Source: Synechococcales cyanobacterium C42_A2020_086
GTDB taxonomy: Bacteria > Cyanobacteriota > Cyanobacteriia > Elainellales > Elainellaceae
Direction of reading: 5' to 3'
Length of the DNA stretch: 64,000 nt
Assembly: GCA_015272325.1 (NCBI GenBank)
Contig: JACYLU010000031.1
Location: 1-64,000 of the forward strand
This document shows positions 25,564 through 35,833 of the stretch, one piece after another. Positions within the stretch are counted from its first letter, which is position 1. Each line of letters starts with the position of its first letter. A program made the position numbers and the translations under genes. The notes under the pieces were generated by a model. The model was given only the letters and a program-made list of their open reading frames with translations, did not search any database and was not told the origin of the DNA.

Positions 25564-26738
25564 CCACTGACCAATCCCAGCAGCGCCTGATCCTGAGCGG
25601 ACTGCCGCTTTTCGATGGGCACATAGGGAGCATTGCGCGCTCCAGTGTAGATCTGGGTAGGACGAAAGATGCGGTTTTCGCCAAGCTGCTCTTTCCAGTG
25701 GGCAAGCCAACCTGCGGTGCGAGCAATAGCAAAGACAGGTGTAAACAGATCCGTTGGGATGCCCAGCTTGCGGTAAACCAAGCCGGAGTAGAAGTCCACA
25801 TTGGGATAAATGCCTTTGTGTCCTAAACGCGCTTCCACGGCTTTTTCTAGCGCTACGGCAATGTCATAGTATTCATCTTTGCCGAACTTCTCGAAGAGTT
25901 GCTCGGCCAGCTCCTGCAGGATAGTCGCCCGCGGATCCTTCACTTTGTAGACGCGGTGCCCAAAGCCCATGATCTTGGCCTTACGCTCCAGACAGCTTTC
26001 TAAGTAAGGCTCCACGTTGTCAATCGAGCCAATTTCCTCCAGCATCAGGATCACTTCTTCGTTGGCACCGCCGTGTAGTGGTCCGGCCAAAGTTCCTACA
26101 GCCGAAGCAATGACACCGTAGGGGTCAGTAAGGGTAGAGGCGGTAACCATTGCGGAGAAGGTTGAGGCGTTGATCGTATGCTCAGCGTGGAGGGTGAGGC
26201 AGACGTCAAAGATGTGGGCGGCGAGGGGATCAGGCTCCTGCTCCTTCAGCATGTAGAGAAAATTTGCCGCGTAGTCAAGGTCATCGCGGGGCTGCACCGG
26301 ATCGTTGCCCTTCCGCATCAACTGAAACGCCGCCACCATCGTCGGGATTTTAGCCAGCAGCCGCACCACGGCATCCCGAATATACTCCGGGTTATCGAGG
26401 GCACGCCGAGAATAGAACAAGCCCAAGGCCGCGGCACAAGCTTGTAGCGCATCCATCGGGTGGCCGCTTTCGGGAAAGCACTTCATCATGTCCCGGATGC
26501 GATACTTCAAGCGCCGGTGGTAGCGAATCTCATGTTCAAAGTCTGCCAGTTCCTCACTAGAGGGCAAATGCCCCCAAATCAGCAGGTATGAGGTTTCCAG
26601 AAACGTACTGTATTTGGCTAATTCTTCGATGTTAATGCCGCGATACTCTAGAATGCCCCGTTGCCCATCGACAAAGCTAATGCTGGACTGCGTAGCCGGG
26701 ATTCCTTCCAGACCGGGTCTGTATTCGCAAAATGTCAT
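25560..26738 (-). CDS. gltA: Citrate synthase
   Basis: The 392-residue product catalyses oxaloacetate plus acetyl-CoA to citrate, the entry to the branched TCA pathway of cyanobacteria. Catalytic regions are visible: LHAEHTINASTFSAMV, the GPLHGGANEEVILML histidine and MGFGHRVYKVKDPRA with the second histidine and arginines. The N-terminus (GLEGIPATQSSISFVDGQRG) matches the short type-II-like bacterial form rather than the long hexameric one. It converges on hpsU and the stop codons overlap by two bases (25560-25563). Confidence 0.96.
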   Translation of the reverse strand: MTFCEYRPGLEGIPATQSSISFVDGQRGILEYRGINIEELAKYSTFLETSYLLIWGHLPSSEELADFEHEIRYHRRLKYRIRDMMKCFPESGHPMDALQACAAALGLFYSRRALDNPEYIRDAVVRLLAKIPTMVAAFQLMRKGNDPVQPRDDLDYAANFLYMLKEQEPDPLAAHIFDVCLTLHAEHTINASTFSAMVTASTLTDPYGVIASAVGTLAGPLHGGANEEVILMLEEIGSIDNVEPYLESCLERKAKIMGFGHRVYKVKDPRATILQELAEQLFEKFGKDEYYDIAVALEKAVEARLGHKGIYPNVDFYSGLVYRKLGIPTDLFTPVFAIARTAGWLAHWKEQLGENRIFRPTQIYTGARNAPYVPIEKRQSAQDQALLGLVSG

Positions 26739-27147
26739 AGTCTCACCGTGTGCCCAAAGTAACTTGTGCTGAGCGAAAGATCGATTGTATTAGATTGGCA
26801 TACTCCCTCATTTCAGTTTTGTCAGTTTTGAACTAGTCCTGCGATCCGGTCCTGCCGTGCAGCGTCATGATGGAGGGGAAGGTGATTGAGTTAGGTAATT
26901 GAGTGACAAGATAGATGCTGCTTCTGTAGACATCTGTAGACAGACCTCTGTAGACAAAGGAGGGATCGGTTCAGATCATCCCTATGAATGATAAATGCAT
27001 CTGTGAATCAACCCGAGACCCAGTGTGAGCAGCAGCCGACCGAACCATAGCTATCATAGATGTCTATGATACAAGTCAATTTGCCCTAGCAGCCTGAAGA
27101 GAGCCTAAAGAACCGTGCCCTTAGTGCGCAACCGACTTTGAACAACT
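26739..27147. other. gltA upstream region with repeats and a palindrome
   Basis: No gene. TCTGTAGACA occurs three times (26923-26932, 26933-26942, 26947-26956). A perfect 8-bp inverted repeat TATCATAG-ATGT-CTATGATA lies at 27052-27071, between the end of recN and the gltA promoter region; it has no T-run, so it is more like an operator than a terminator. Confidence 0.65.
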
Positions 27148-29007
27148 TTATCCCTGAGATTGCAGCGTTTTACTACGTGAGGCTTTGGACGGCAACTTGG
27201 TCGCCATTCTGCCAGATTGAGTAGCAGATTGAGCTATTGTGTGTCGAGCATGGGCTGCCTGCGCCAACAGCGAATCGGCAAAGGCCATAGCGTCTTGGTC
27301 CGACTTACCACCTGCGAGCTGTGCCAATTCTTCGCGGCGTTGCTGCTCATTCAACAATGCAACCCGGACCACCGTTCGTACTTCAGACGAACTCTGGCCA
27401 ATGGCGTCTGGCGCATCGTCGCGTTTTTTGCTGCGTCCCTTTTTGCCAGCGGCTGGATCAATCACCTGCTTACCGACTCGGAAATGGGAATCAGCCATGG
27501 CAGCTACAATCGGCTGGTGAGTGACGCAGATCACCTGATGTCGTTGACTCAGCTGGTGCAACTTCTCGGCAATGGCTTGGGCTACTCGTCCGGATACACC
27601 TACGTCGATTTCATCGAAAACCATCGTGCCTACGGAATCGACCTGCGAGAAGCAGGCCTTCAGCGCCAGCAGAAAGCGACTCATCTCTCCACCGGAGGCA
27701 GTTTCCGAGAGGGGTTGCAGCCCTTCACCCGGATTAGGGCTAAACAGAAACGTAATTCGATCGGCACCGGTTGGGCTAGGCTGGCTCGGCGCAATATCGA
27801 CTTTAAATTGGACTTTATCCATGGCTAGCGGCTTCAGCTCACGCACCAGTAAAGCTTCTAATGCTTGGGCTGCCGCCTGCCGCAGTTCTGTTAGGCGAGA
27901 ACAGTCCCGAAGCAGCTCGGCTTGCCGCTCCTGGTAATTTTTCTCCAGGACGTCGAGCGATTGACCGCTGCTGCTGAGTTCCTCTAGCTCGCGCTGCACC
28001 CGCTGACTGTGGGCAATAGCTTCCGCCAGAGTGGGGCCATATTTGCGGCAAATTTGCTTGAGCTGCACAATTCGTTCTTCTACGGCTTGCAGGCGCTCGG
28101 GGTCGGTTTCTAGGCTTTCGCCATAGGCGTTAATCTGCCGTCCTGCCTCTTCCACTTGGGCCAAGGCATCGCTGACAAGATCCAGCACCGGCTGAATTTG
28201 AGGATCGTAGCGCAGCATATCCGAGAGAATGCCTTCCGCTGTACCCAACAGATCGGCGCAGGCGTCGGCTCCGCTGTCGTTTTGATAGAGTGCCTGATAG
28301 ACCTGGTAACTCTGCTGCTGGAGTTCAACGCTATGGCTGAGGCGCTGTCGCTCCTGTTCGAGTTGCTCTAGTTCATCCGGCTCTTGCAGGTTGGCTGCAT
28401 TCAGCTCCTTTGCCTGATACTCAAACAAATCGAGCTGCTGCAACCGCTGCTGCTCAAACTGGCGACGCTTCTCTAACGCCTGAAGCGCCTGCTGAGTCGC
28501 GCTGTAGGCCGCCGCCACCTTTTCTCGCTGCTGAATTAGCTCTGTACCGCCAAAACCATCAAGCCACTCGCGCTGCAGAGCCGGCTGACCAAGCAGCATT
28601 GTCTGCCCTTGGGCGGTAATTTCCAGGAGCCGGTCGCGTAACGACTCCATTTGCTGTTTGTTCACCAAGACGCCATTCACGCGGGAGCGGCTGCGCACGG
28701 TGCCTCGTCCGGCAATCACCTCACGGCTGCACACCAACGTCATGTCATCTACTAATTCGATTTGCTGCTCCGACAGCCAGGTAATTAGCGATGGATCGAG
28801 ATCAAAGGTGGCTTCAACGAGTGCTCGTTCAGCGCCCGCCCGAATCGCCCGCACGGTTACCCGTCCACCAAGAGCGGCATCCAGAGCGTCAAGCACAATC
28901 GACTTTCCTGCTCCTGTTTCTCCGGTGAGCACGTTAAGCCCGGTCCCAAATTCCAGGTCTAGCTGGTCAACCAAGGCGAAGTTTTCAATTTGAAGGGAGA
29001 TCAGCAT
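27148..29007 (-). CDS. recN: DNA repair protein RecN
   Basis: An SMC-like ATPase acting early at double-strand breaks. Walker A GETGAGKS at residues 29-36, long central coiled coil (residues ~150-380), ABC signature LSETASGGEMSRFLLAL, Walker B MVFDEIDVGVSG and the ICVTHQPIVAAMAD switch are all seen. Total 619 residues. Two cyanobacterial-style basic insertions are present: AAGKKGRSKKRDDAPD before the last strands and a Lys/Ser-rich tail. Upstream gap 29008-29307 separates it from the divergent UbiB gene. Confidence 0.96.
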   Translation of the reverse strand: MLISLQIENFALVDQLDLEFGTGLNVLTGETGAGKSIVLDALDAALGGRVTVRAIRAGAERALVEATFDLDPSLITWLSEQQIELVDDMTLVCSREVIAGRGTVRSRSRVNGVLVNKQQMESLRDRLLEITAQGQTMLLGQPALQREWLDGFGGTELIQQREKVAAAYSATQQALQALEKRRQFEQQRLQQLDLFEYQAKELNAANLQEPDELEQLEQERQRLSHSVELQQQSYQVYQALYQNDSGADACADLLGTAEGILSDMLRYDPQIQPVLDLVSDALAQVEEAGRQINAYGESLETDPERLQAVEERIVQLKQICRKYGPTLAEAIAHSQRVQRELEELSSSGQSLDVLEKNYQERQAELLRDCSRLTELRQAAAQALEALLVRELKPLAMDKVQFKVDIAPSQPSPTGADRITFLFSPNPGEGLQPLSETASGGEMSRFLLALKACFSQVDSVGTMVFDEIDVGVSGRVAQAIAEKLHQLSQRHQVICVTHQPIVAAMADSHFRVGKQVIDPAAGKKGRSKKRDDAPDAIGQSSSEVRTVVRVALLNEQQRREELAQLAGGKSDQDAMAFADSLLAQAAHARHTIAQSATQSGRMATKLPSKASRSKTLQSQG

Positions 29008-29307
29008 GGGTCATGATGGACCAATATCATGGCGGACGGCTTACCTTCTATTCAGTTTAGTCGCAGTTGCTCGTCTCTGAAGGGATCTCTCGCTTTAGAA
29101 ATACCGACGATTGGAGATTCCCGAATTCCTGCCAAATCCGTAGGTTTGACCTTCCGGCAGCCCCTAAGAGCAACCGCGAAACAGCAACGAAGCAGGCTGA
29201 GACCAAGCTGAGACCAAAGTGAAGCGGGTTAGATTGCAGCAGAATTCGCTAACGTTTCGCTAAGAAAGGAGGATCAAAAGTTCGGATTTGAGCACTCCGG
29301 TAGAGCC
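29008..29307. other. Divergent promoter region recN / UbiB kinase
   Basis: About 300 bp without a gene. GCTGAGACCAA is duplicated in tandem (29196-29206 and 29207-29217). AAAGGAGGATC near 29265 is a perfect Shine-Dalgarno-like string but is not placed before any supported start. Confidence 0.55.
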
Positions 29308-31407
29308 ATGCCCCCTAAGAGCAACTGTTACAATGCTTTACAGCTGAGTGCCCTATCCCAATCCAATTTAAACTCTATGCCGTCCTTACCTTCTGCTAGC
29401 GTCGAGCCAACTCCAGGGCTTGTTATTGAAAGCGAGCTGCATCCCGCTCCTGAACAGCATTTGAAATCTATGCGGGTCACCGAGGTGGAAGCGCCCCGCT
29501 ATGATCCCGAAGTGATCGCTCGCCAGTATCGGCGCAAACCGCTGCAGGTGTGGGGCAGGATGGTACTGATTTTTTGGACTTTTTCTGTTTTCCTGACGAA
29601 ACTCTGGTGGGACCGGCGAACCCAACAAGTGGAACAGCACGAAGCGAAACGGGCAGTGAATCTGCGAGAAATTTTGACGCGCCTCGGTCCAGCCTACATC
29701 AAAGTGGGGCAAGCGCTCTCCACCCGTCCCGACTTGGTACCACCAGCCTATTTAGAAGAGCTAGCCCGCTTGCAGGATCAGCTACCGCCGTTCCCGAATG
29801 AGGTGGCCTTTCGCTTTATCGAAGAAGAGCTGGGTGAACCGCCCGAGCGCATTTACGCCGAGCTTTCGGAGCAGCCGTTGGCGGCGGCCTCGCTGGGGCA
29901 GGTCTACAAAGGCAAGCTAAAGACCGGTGAGACGGTGGCGGTGAAGGTGCAGCGGCCGGACCTGGCGCAAAGTATTACCCTTGACCTCTACATTCTGCGG
30001 CAGTTGGCAAGCTGGGTGAGCAAACGTTTCAAGCGCATCCGCAGCGATCTGGTGGGCATCATGGATGAGTTTGGGGCACGCATCTTTGAGGAGATGGATT
30101 ACACCCAGGAAGGCCGCAACGCCGAACGCTTCGCCCAGCTCTACGGGCACTTACCCGATGTCTATGTGCCGCGCATCTACTGGCAGTACACCAACCGCCG
30201 CGTGCTGACAATGGAGTGGATTACCGGCACTAAGCTGACGCAGGTGCAAGACATTCGCAATCAGGGCATTGACGCCGGCTATCTTGTGGATGTGGGTGTG
30301 CAGTGCTCGCTGCGCCAGCTATTGGAACATGGCTTCTTCCATGCCGATCCCCATCCGGGCAACCTGCTAGCCACACCCGACGGCAAGCTGGCCTATCTCG
30401 ATTTCGGCATGATGAGCGAGGTCAAGCCCCACCAGCGCTACGGGCTGATTGAGGCGGTGGTGCACCTAGTCAATCGCGATTTTGAATCGCTGGCGCAGGA
30501 CTATGTGAAGCTGGAGTTTCTGACGCCAGATACGGACTTGACGCCGATTGTGCCTGCCTTTGCTAGCGTATTCGGCAATGCGCTGACCGGAACAGTAGCA
30601 GAAATCAACATCAAAAGCATCACCGATCAGCTCTCGGAAATTATGTACGAGTTTCCTTTCCGAGTGCCTGCCTACTATGCGCTGATTATTCGCTCTTTGG
30701 TGACGCTGGAAGGCATTGCCATTAATGTTGATCCAGAGTTCAAGGTACTCAGCAAAGCCTATCCCTACGTAGCCAAGCGGTTGTTGACCGATCCGGCTCC
30801 TCAGCTCCGCGCCTCGCTGCAAGATCTGCTGTTTAAAGACGGCAGCTTTCGTTGGAACCGGCTAGAGAACTTGCTGCGCAATGCTCGCGATAGCCAGGAT
30901 TACGACATTAATCAAGTTTTGGATCAAACCATCGAATTTCTGTTCTCAGAACGCGGCGAGTTTATTCGTGAGACTTTAGCCGATGAAATCATTAAAGGCA
31001 TTGATGCTGCTGGTCGCACTGCTCTTGAACAGATCACGTACAACATCCGGAGCTGGATGGGGCTGAACGGTTCTACCCCTCCTCCGGCGGCAATTAGCAC
31101 GGAATCGAAAACGTTAGAGCATGTGCTGCGAGTGATCGCTCTGCTGCGGGAAACGCCAGGCTTTGATCCCCTACAGTTGGTGCCGCTAGTGCCGCGAATT
31201 CTGGCCAAACCGGAAACCCAGCAGTTTGGTCAGCAGATCGTGGGTGGCTTAGCCCAGCGGATAGCTGCACGTTTAATTCGCGAGTCACTACTGCGGGATA
31301 ATACAAACTCGCAAGTACAGAATAATGCTCACTCCAACTCCAACGCTCCTGAGTCTGCCTATCCGCGCTCATTGCCGAGTGCTACTAGTGCCACGAGGAC
31401 TTGGTGA
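29308..31407 (+). CDS. ABC1/UbiB family atypical kinase
   Basis: A 699-residue UbiB-family protein, involved in quinone/isoprenoid-lipid metabolism in relatives. The KxGQ motif lies in YIKVGQALSTRPDLVPP; the A-rich nucleotide loop in AAASLGQVYKGKLKTGE; the catalytic Lys is Lys213 in VAVKVQRP; HADPHPGN spans residues 345-352 and the DFG-like YLDFGMM follows. Cyanobacteria have several paralogues. Start choice is uncertain: ATG 29308 or ATG 29377 (MPSLPSASVEP); neither has a clear ribosome-binding site, and the first 55 residues are low-complexity either way. Confidence 0.93.
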   Translation: MPPKSNCYNALQLSALSQSNLNSMPSLPSASVEPTPGLVIESELHPAPEQHLKSMRVTEVEAPRYDPEVIARQYRRKPLQVWGRMVLIFWTFSVFLTKLWWDRRTQQVEQHEAKRAVNLREILTRLGPAYIKVGQALSTRPDLVPPAYLEELARLQDQLPPFPNEVAFRFIEEELGEPPERIYAELSEQPLAAASLGQVYKGKLKTGETVAVKVQRPDLAQSITLDLYILRQLASWVSKRFKRIRSDLVGIMDEFGARIFEEMDYTQEGRNAERFAQLYGHLPDVYVPRIYWQYTNRRVLTMEWITGTKLTQVQDIRNQGIDAGYLVDVGVQCSLRQLLEHGFFHADPHPGNLLATPDGKLAYLDFGMMSEVKPHQRYGLIEAVVHLVNRDFESLAQDYVKLEFLTPDTDLTPIVPAFASVFGNALTGTVAEINIKSITDQLSEIMYEFPFRVPAYYALIIRSLVTLEGIAINVDPEFKVLSKAYPYVAKRLLTDPAPQLRASLQDLLFKDGSFRWNRLENLLRNARDSQDYDINQVLDQTIEFLFSERGEFIRETLADEIIKGIDAAGRTALEQITYNIRSWMGLNGSTPPPAAISTESKTLEHVLRVIALLRETPGFDPLQLVPLVPRILAKPETQQFGQQIVGGLAQRIAARLIRESLLRDNTNSQVQNNAHSNSNAPESAYPRSLPSATSATRTW

Positions 31408-31510
31408 TTGGTCTACGATGGTGATCCACGCGGGCAATCCCATCAATTGGTTTCAATGGGTTTAAGTGGGGTTCAAGGCCTTGTAGGTTACGAATGTAAG
31501 ATACAGGCGC

Positions 31511-32017
31511 TTAAGCTTCGCTGTCTCCGTTGGGCGGCAGCGTATCCGGATGGAAGGTGCCATTTGTGTTGTCTTTCAATTGGGCAGCGAGCGACTCAAG
31601 CCTTTCTTTCTCTAGCTTCAAATTTTCTACTAGTTCCTGAATTTGTTCACGCCGGGCTTCCATTTCTAGCGTGCGGCGTTGTAGCTCCTGGCTTTTGAGC
31701 GTCAAAGACTGCCGCCATTGCTCGGCTCGCTGCACTTCCTCATGCAGGACGGTGGGGGTAATGCCAATGCTGAGATACTGCTGAATCACCTCCAACACCC
31801 ACGGCGTTGCATCCTGGATGTGCTGAAGCTGGCGTTTGGCAGTCAACTCCACGAGCACCCAGGCACCCTCCGAGTAGTCAACGGCTGAATCGAGCCACAG
31901 AGTTCCCTCATCCTCGGGAATCGTCGCCCATGCGTGTTCTGCCTTCTGCTGCGCCAGCAGTTGCAGTTGAACCCTGCCCTCAGGGTCTTTCGTTTTCACC
32001 CGAGCCAGATGCATCAT
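31511..32017 (-). CDS. Hypothetical protein with C-terminal coiled coil
   Basis: 168 residues, not recognised. The first ~85 residues look like a small mixed domain (RVKTKDPEGRVQLQLLAQQK, DYSEGAWVLVELTAKRQLQ); residues ~105-150 form a heptad-rich helix (LQRRTLEMEARREQIQELVE). It converges on the UbiB gene and is 87 bp downstream of valS on the same strand, so it may be cotranscribed with valS. No signal or membrane segment. Confidence 0.7.
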   Translation of the reverse strand: MMHLARVKTKDPEGRVQLQLLAQQKAEHAWATIPEDEGTLWLDSAVDYSEGAWVLVELTAKRQLQHIQDATPWVLEVIQQYLSIGITPTVLHEEVQRAEQWRQSLTLKSQELQRRTLEMEARREQIQELVENLKLEKERLESLAAQLKDNTNGTFHPDTLPPNGDSEA

Positions 32018-32104
32018 GAGGACAAAAGGTGAACCAATCCTTGAGAAAGTATATCTTTATTCTTTCACTCGGTGCTGTTATCTCACTCACGCCAATGCCT
32101 TACA

Positions 32105-35100
32105 CTACAAGCGAGACAGGCGATCCCGCAGGATCTCGGACTGCTTTTCTGCCTCAGCCAATGCTGTTCTTGCGCCCTGCACCACCTCCGCGGGGGCTTT
32201 ATCGACAAAGCTGGGATTGCTGAGCCGCTGGGAGAGGGATTGAATTTCCGCCTCCACCTTACTCAGATCCTTCTGAAGCTTGGCCCGCAGCACCTCGACA
32301 TCGACTACGCCCGCCAGCGGAATTAGCACCTGCACCGTGCCTACCACGCCGGCAAAGAGCTGCCCCTGGGAGGGGGTGGGCTGAGGGGTCTGCTGGGTAG
32401 GCAGTTCGGAGATCGATGGCAACTGCAGCGGTACGGCTGAAGCCGGTGGAGTTGTTGGCGATTCACTTGACTCTGCTATGGCTCCAGCAACTTGAGTTTT
32501 GAGCTGGTTGAACTGGTCTACCAGAGCACGACGTCGATCGGCTTGCAGCAAGAACCGATAGAGAAACCAGCCAGTGTAGCCAATGCCAATCAACTGCAGC
32601 AGCGGCGAGATCAGGAACAGACTATCCAAGGCGTTTACCATTGCCAGCAGCACTTTAGCCGTTACCAACGCCACCCCAATAAATCCCAGTGTGACCGCCG
32701 GCTTTTTCCAACGGCTCCAGTCTACAGTGGTTAGAACTCGATCGATGGCATCGAATCCAGTTTGCAGCGGGCGAGCTGTTTCCACGGGCGCAGAAGACGG
32801 CGCAGGAGTTTCGTCGGCAACCTCTTGAGCTTTTTGAGGAGCGATAAGCCCTAGCTCCGGTTGCTCAATTGTCAACTGCTCGACGCGGGCCAAATCTTGG
32901 ATGTAGGCTCGTCCTGCCGAGAGAATCTGCCGCTCGCGGTCATTTTCGGTTTGCAGAATCACCTGAATTTTAACGCCAGGCTTGATGTCGGCTTCAGCTC
33001 GCAGGTTGCGAATCGTGCGAATTGTGCCGATCAGCAGCTCGAACTGGTCCTCCAATCCGGGGTTGATCAGGCTACTGTCTGCCACTGGGTAAGCTTGCAG
33101 CGCTAGGGTTTCGACTCGATCGGTCGCTTCGCCAATCTGATTGAGAGTATGCCACACCTCCTCGGTGATATGGGGCATAAACGGATGCAGCAGCCGCAAA
33201 ATCCCTTCCAGAACCTGTGCCAGCACCTGCTGGGCAACGCGGCGAGTCGGCGTTCCGGGTTGCTGCAGCCGGGACTTTACTAGCTCGATATACCAGTCGC
33301 AAAAATCGCCCCAGATGAATTCGTATAGCCCTTTGGCAGCTTCGCCTAGCCCGTAGTGATCGAGGTAGTCGCGGGTTTGCTGCACCACCCGGTTGTAGCG
33401 TGACAAAATCCAGCGGTCGCTCAACTCCAGGCTAGCGGGATCGGGTTGCCCAAGCTGAGCGGGTGTCTGCCCATCCAGATTCATCATCACAAATCGGGAG
33501 GCGTTCCACAGCTTGTTGGTGAAGTTGCGCGACGCCTCCACCGAGGGCGACTCGTCGGTTTTGCGGTTATATTCCAGCTTAATGTCCTGCCCAGCTCCTG
33601 CCACTTCCTTCACCAGGGTGTAGCGCAGGGCATCGGTGCCGTACTTGTCAATCAAAATCAGCGGATCGATGCCGTTATTGGCAGACTTAGACATCTTTTT
33701 GCCGGTTTCATCCCGTACTAGCCCGTGGATATAGACAGTTTTGAAAGGCATTTTGCCGGTGAAGTGACCCGCCAGCATCGTCATCCGCGCCACCCAGAAG
33801 AAGATGATGTCAAAGCCAGTTACCAGCGTCGTCGTGGGATAGTAGGTTTCCAGGTCGCGGGTTTGGTGCGGCCAGCCCATCGTCGAGAAGGGCCAGAGTC
33901 CTGAGGAAAACCAGGTATCGAGGACGTCGGGGTCCTGTTCCAGCTGCACGTCCGGTCCAAATTGGGCGATTGCCTGTTCGCGGGCGGCAGCTTCGCTAGT
34001 AGCGACGAAGAAGGGGGTCTCGTCGGTAATTTCACCGTTTGTTTCGCTGACGGCATACCACGCTGGGATTTGATGCCCCCACCAGAGCTGCCGGGAGATA
34101 CACCAGTCACGCAAGCTCACCAGCCAGTCGCGATATACCTTCGTCCAGCGTTCGGGCACAAAGACGGGCTGATGCTGCTGATCGAGGAATTCCAGCGCCT
34201 TTTCGGCCAACGGGCGAATCTTGACAAACCACTGGGTTGAGAGCAGTGGCTCCACAGGCACCTTGCCGCGATCGCTGTAGGGGACAGTGTGCTTATAGTC
34301 TTCCACCTTCACCAAGAAGCCCTCCTCCTCCAGCCGCTTTACGACATTTTTGCGGGCTTCAAAGCGGTCTTGCCCCTGAAAGTCGCCGGCATTTTCGTTG
34401 AGGGTGCCGTCTTTGTTCATCAGGTTGATCATCGGCAGGTTGTGGCGTTGCCCCATCTCGAAGTCGTTGGGGTCGTGGGCGGGGGTGACTTTAACACAGC
34501 CGGTGCCAAAGGAAGCGTCCACATACTCATCGGCAATGATCGGAATCTCACGGTTCATGATCGGCAGGCGCAGGGTTTTGCCAATCATATGGGCATAGCG
34601 TTCATCGTTGGGGTTCACCGCTACCGCCGTATCGCCCAGCATGGTCTCCGGGCGGGTCGTGGCCACTTCCACATAGCCCGAGCCGTCGCTGAGCGGGTAG
34701 CGAAAGTGCCAGAGATGGCCATCTACCTCTTTGTTTTCCACCTCTAAATCAGACACGGCCGACTGACTATCTGGGCACCAGTTCACCATGTATTTGCCGC
34801 GGTAGATCAGCCCTTCCTGATAAAGCCGGGTGAAGGCGGTGAGTACGGCTTCCGACAAGCCCTCGTCCATCGTGAAGCGCTCGCGAGACCAGTCCACCGA
34901 GACGCCTAGCCGCCGCAGTTGCCTGACGATCGTACCGCCAGATTCGGCTTTCCACTGCCAAGCCCGCTCTAGAAATGCCTCACGCCCGATGTCATGGCGG
35001 CTCTTGCCCTGGGAGCGCAGCTCTCGCTCTAAAATCGTTTGCACAGCAATGCTAGCGTGGTCGGTGCCCGGCAGCCACAGCGTGTTGCGTCCTAGCATCC

Positions 35101-35320
35101 GGTGATAGCGCACCAGCGTATCAATCAAAGCGTTCTCGAAGGCGTGCCCCATGTGCAGACTACCCGTGACGTTGGGCGGCGGAATCACGACGCAGTAGGG
35201 TTCGCCTCCGTGGTCAGGGTTTGCCTGAAACACGTGATGATCTTCCCAAAATTTCTGCCACTTAGCTTCGGTGGCGAGGGGGTCATACTGGCTGGCAAGC
35301 GTCGGAATCGTGGCAGTCAT
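32105..35320 (-). CDS. valS: Valyl-tRNA synthetase with inserted CAAD membrane domain
   Basis: Charges tRNA-Val. Class I motifs HMGH (residues 56-59, in [12 protein letters not shown]) and [11 protein letters not shown], the editing domain and anticodon-binding domain are all present. Residues ~826-984 are an insertion absent from most bacterial ValRS: a Pro/Ser linker, two hydrophobic helices (about 874-895, [17 protein letters not shown]; about 901-925, [20 protein letters not shown]), and another Pro-rich linker. The usual C-terminal coiled coil ([18 protein letters not shown]) then resumes. This matches the CAAD domain known in cyanobacterial aminoacyl-tRNA synthetases, which anchors them to thylakoid membranes. 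Total 1071 residues versus ~880-950 without it. Confidence 0.97.
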   Translation of the reverse strand: MTATIPTLASQYDPLATEAKWQKFWEDHHVFQANPDHGGEPYCVVIPPPNVTGSLHMGHAFENALIDTLVRYHRMLGRNTLWLPGTDHASIAVQTILERELRSQGKSRHDIGREAFLERAWQWKAESGGTIVRQLRRLGVSVDWSRERFTMDEGLSEAVLTAFTRLYQEGLIYRGKYMVNWCPDSQSAVSDLEVENKEVDGHLWHFRYPLSDGSGYVEVATTRPETMLGDTAVAVNPNDERYAHMIGKTLRLPIMNREIPIIADEYVDASFGTGCVKVTPAHDPNDFEMGQRHNLPMINLMNKDGTLNENAGDFQGQDRFEARKNVVKRLEEEGFLVKVEDYKHTVPYSDRGKVPVEPLLSTQWFVKIRPLAEKALEFLDQQHQPVFVPERWTKVYRDWLVSLRDWCISRQLWWGHQIPAWYAVSETNGEITDETPFFVATSEAAAREQAIAQFGPDVQLEQDPDVLDTWFSSGLWPFSTMGWPHQTRDLETYYPTTTLVTGFDIIFFWVARMTMLAGHFTGKMPFKTVYIHGLVRDETGKKMSKSANNGIDPLILIDKYGTDALRYTLVKEVAGAGQDIKLEYNRKTDESPSVEASRNFTNKLWNASRFVMMNLDGQTPAQLGQPDPASLELSDRWILSRYNRVVQQTRDYLDHYGLGEAAKGLYEFIWGDFCDWYIELVKSRLQQPGTPTRRVAQQVLAQVLEGILRLLHPFMPHITEEVWHTLNQIGEATDRVETLALQAYPVADSSLINPGLEDQFELLIGTIRTIRNLRAEADIKPGVKIQVILQTENDRERQILSAGRAYIQDLARVEQLTIEQPELGLIAPQKAQEVADETPAPSSAPVETARPLQTGFDAIDRVLTTVDWSRWKKPAVTLGFIGVALVTAKVLLAMVNALDSLFLISPLLQLIGIGYTGWFLYRFLLQADRRRALVDQFNQLKTQVAGAIAESSESPTTPPASAVPLQLPSISELPTQQTPQPTPSQGQLFAGVVGTVQVLIPLAGVVDVEVLRAKLQKDLSKVEAEIQSLSQRLSNPSFVDKAPAEVVQGARTALAEAEKQSEILRDRLSRL

Positions 35321-35536
35321 GGGGCAAAACTAGTAGCAGAACAAATGCGGGTGCTGGTGTAAAGATATCTAAAATTCTGACATGTTGGTGTGAGTCAGCG
35401 GGAGAAATTGGCAAAATCAAGCGGGGGAGCGAGAACAACTCCGTTCCCAAACTCCTTTCTCAAACAGCGTTGCTGCCGATACCCAACCCCTTCGCCCTGA
35501 TCTACCTTGAACGCCACTCTCAAAAATCCCTTAAAG

Positions 35537-35572
35537 TATCCTGAGAATTGTCCTTAGGATTGTCCTCAGGAC
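35537..35572. promoter_or_regulatory. Three tandem 12-bp operator-like palindromes
   Basis: TATCCTGAGAAT, TGTCCTTAGGAT and TGTCCTCAGGAC are consecutive 12-bp units, each with a TCCT-N-AGGA dyad core (the first one degenerate). The same unit recurs upstream of the regulator gene at 36397-36482. An AT-rich TTAATAT immediately follows (35576-35582), so the array sits in the promoter of the short transcript that ends at 35827. Confidence 0.75.
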
Positions 35573-35580
35573 ATGTTAAT

Positions 35581-35676
35581 ATGGTCGAGACAGAGAAAAA
35601 GACTGGAGGGTCCAAGGAGAATCGCCTCCACTGGTGGGTTAAGCTCCTGCTGGCGAACCAGAGCCAGAGCGGCTAA
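35581..35676 (+). CDS. Possible 31-residue peptide in the operator-controlled transcript
   Basis: ATG at 35581 with AGGA nine bases upstream (inside the last operator). The frame encodes MVETEKKTGGSKENRLHWW, then VKLLLANQSQSG, a basic amphipathic peptide, and ends at a TAA. The frame resumes after the stop (MTSAVATPAAEPAA) and another frame stays open to the terminator, so frameshift decay of a longer gene or a non-coding RNA are both alternatives. Confidence 0.3.
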   Translation: MVETEKKTGGSKENRLHWWVKLLLANQSQSG

Positions 35677-35800
35677 CAGTCCATGACCTCCGCTGTTGCA
35701 ACCCCTGCTGCTGAACCGGCTGCAGCTTGTAAACAGCGAAGGTGATGCCAGTGCCAAGACCAACATCACCTCTAACAACGCTAACGCTAACGAGACACTT

Positions 35801-35827
35801 AGCCAGCCGCAATAGCTGGCTTTTTTA
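35801..35827 (+). terminator. Intrinsic terminator
   Basis: Seven-base-pair stem AGCCAGC / GCTGGCT (35801-35807 with 35815-35821) and a 7-nt loop, running into TTTTT on the plus strand. It ends the short transcript starting near 35580. On the other strand there is no T-run, so it does not serve the convergent regulator gene. Confidence 0.85.
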
Positions 35828-35833
35828 TTTAGT

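Noticed and set aside
29265-29300. Hidden short gene after the AAAGGAGG string
   Set aside because: The nearest start (TTG 29288) gives a short frame unrelated to the UbiB frame and ending soon after; no product recognised.
32016-32326. Overlapping short plus-strand frames between the hypothetical gene and valS
   Set aside because: They mostly lie antisense to the valS 3' end and none has a plausible start.
34289-34747. 152-codon plus-strand frame inside valS
   Set aside because: Antisense shadow of the synthetase coding region with no ribosome-binding site.
35566-35778. 70-codon minus-strand frame across the short transcript
   Set aside because: It would be antisense to a unit with promoter-like sites and a plus-strand terminator, begins without a ribosome-binding site and has no family resemblance.
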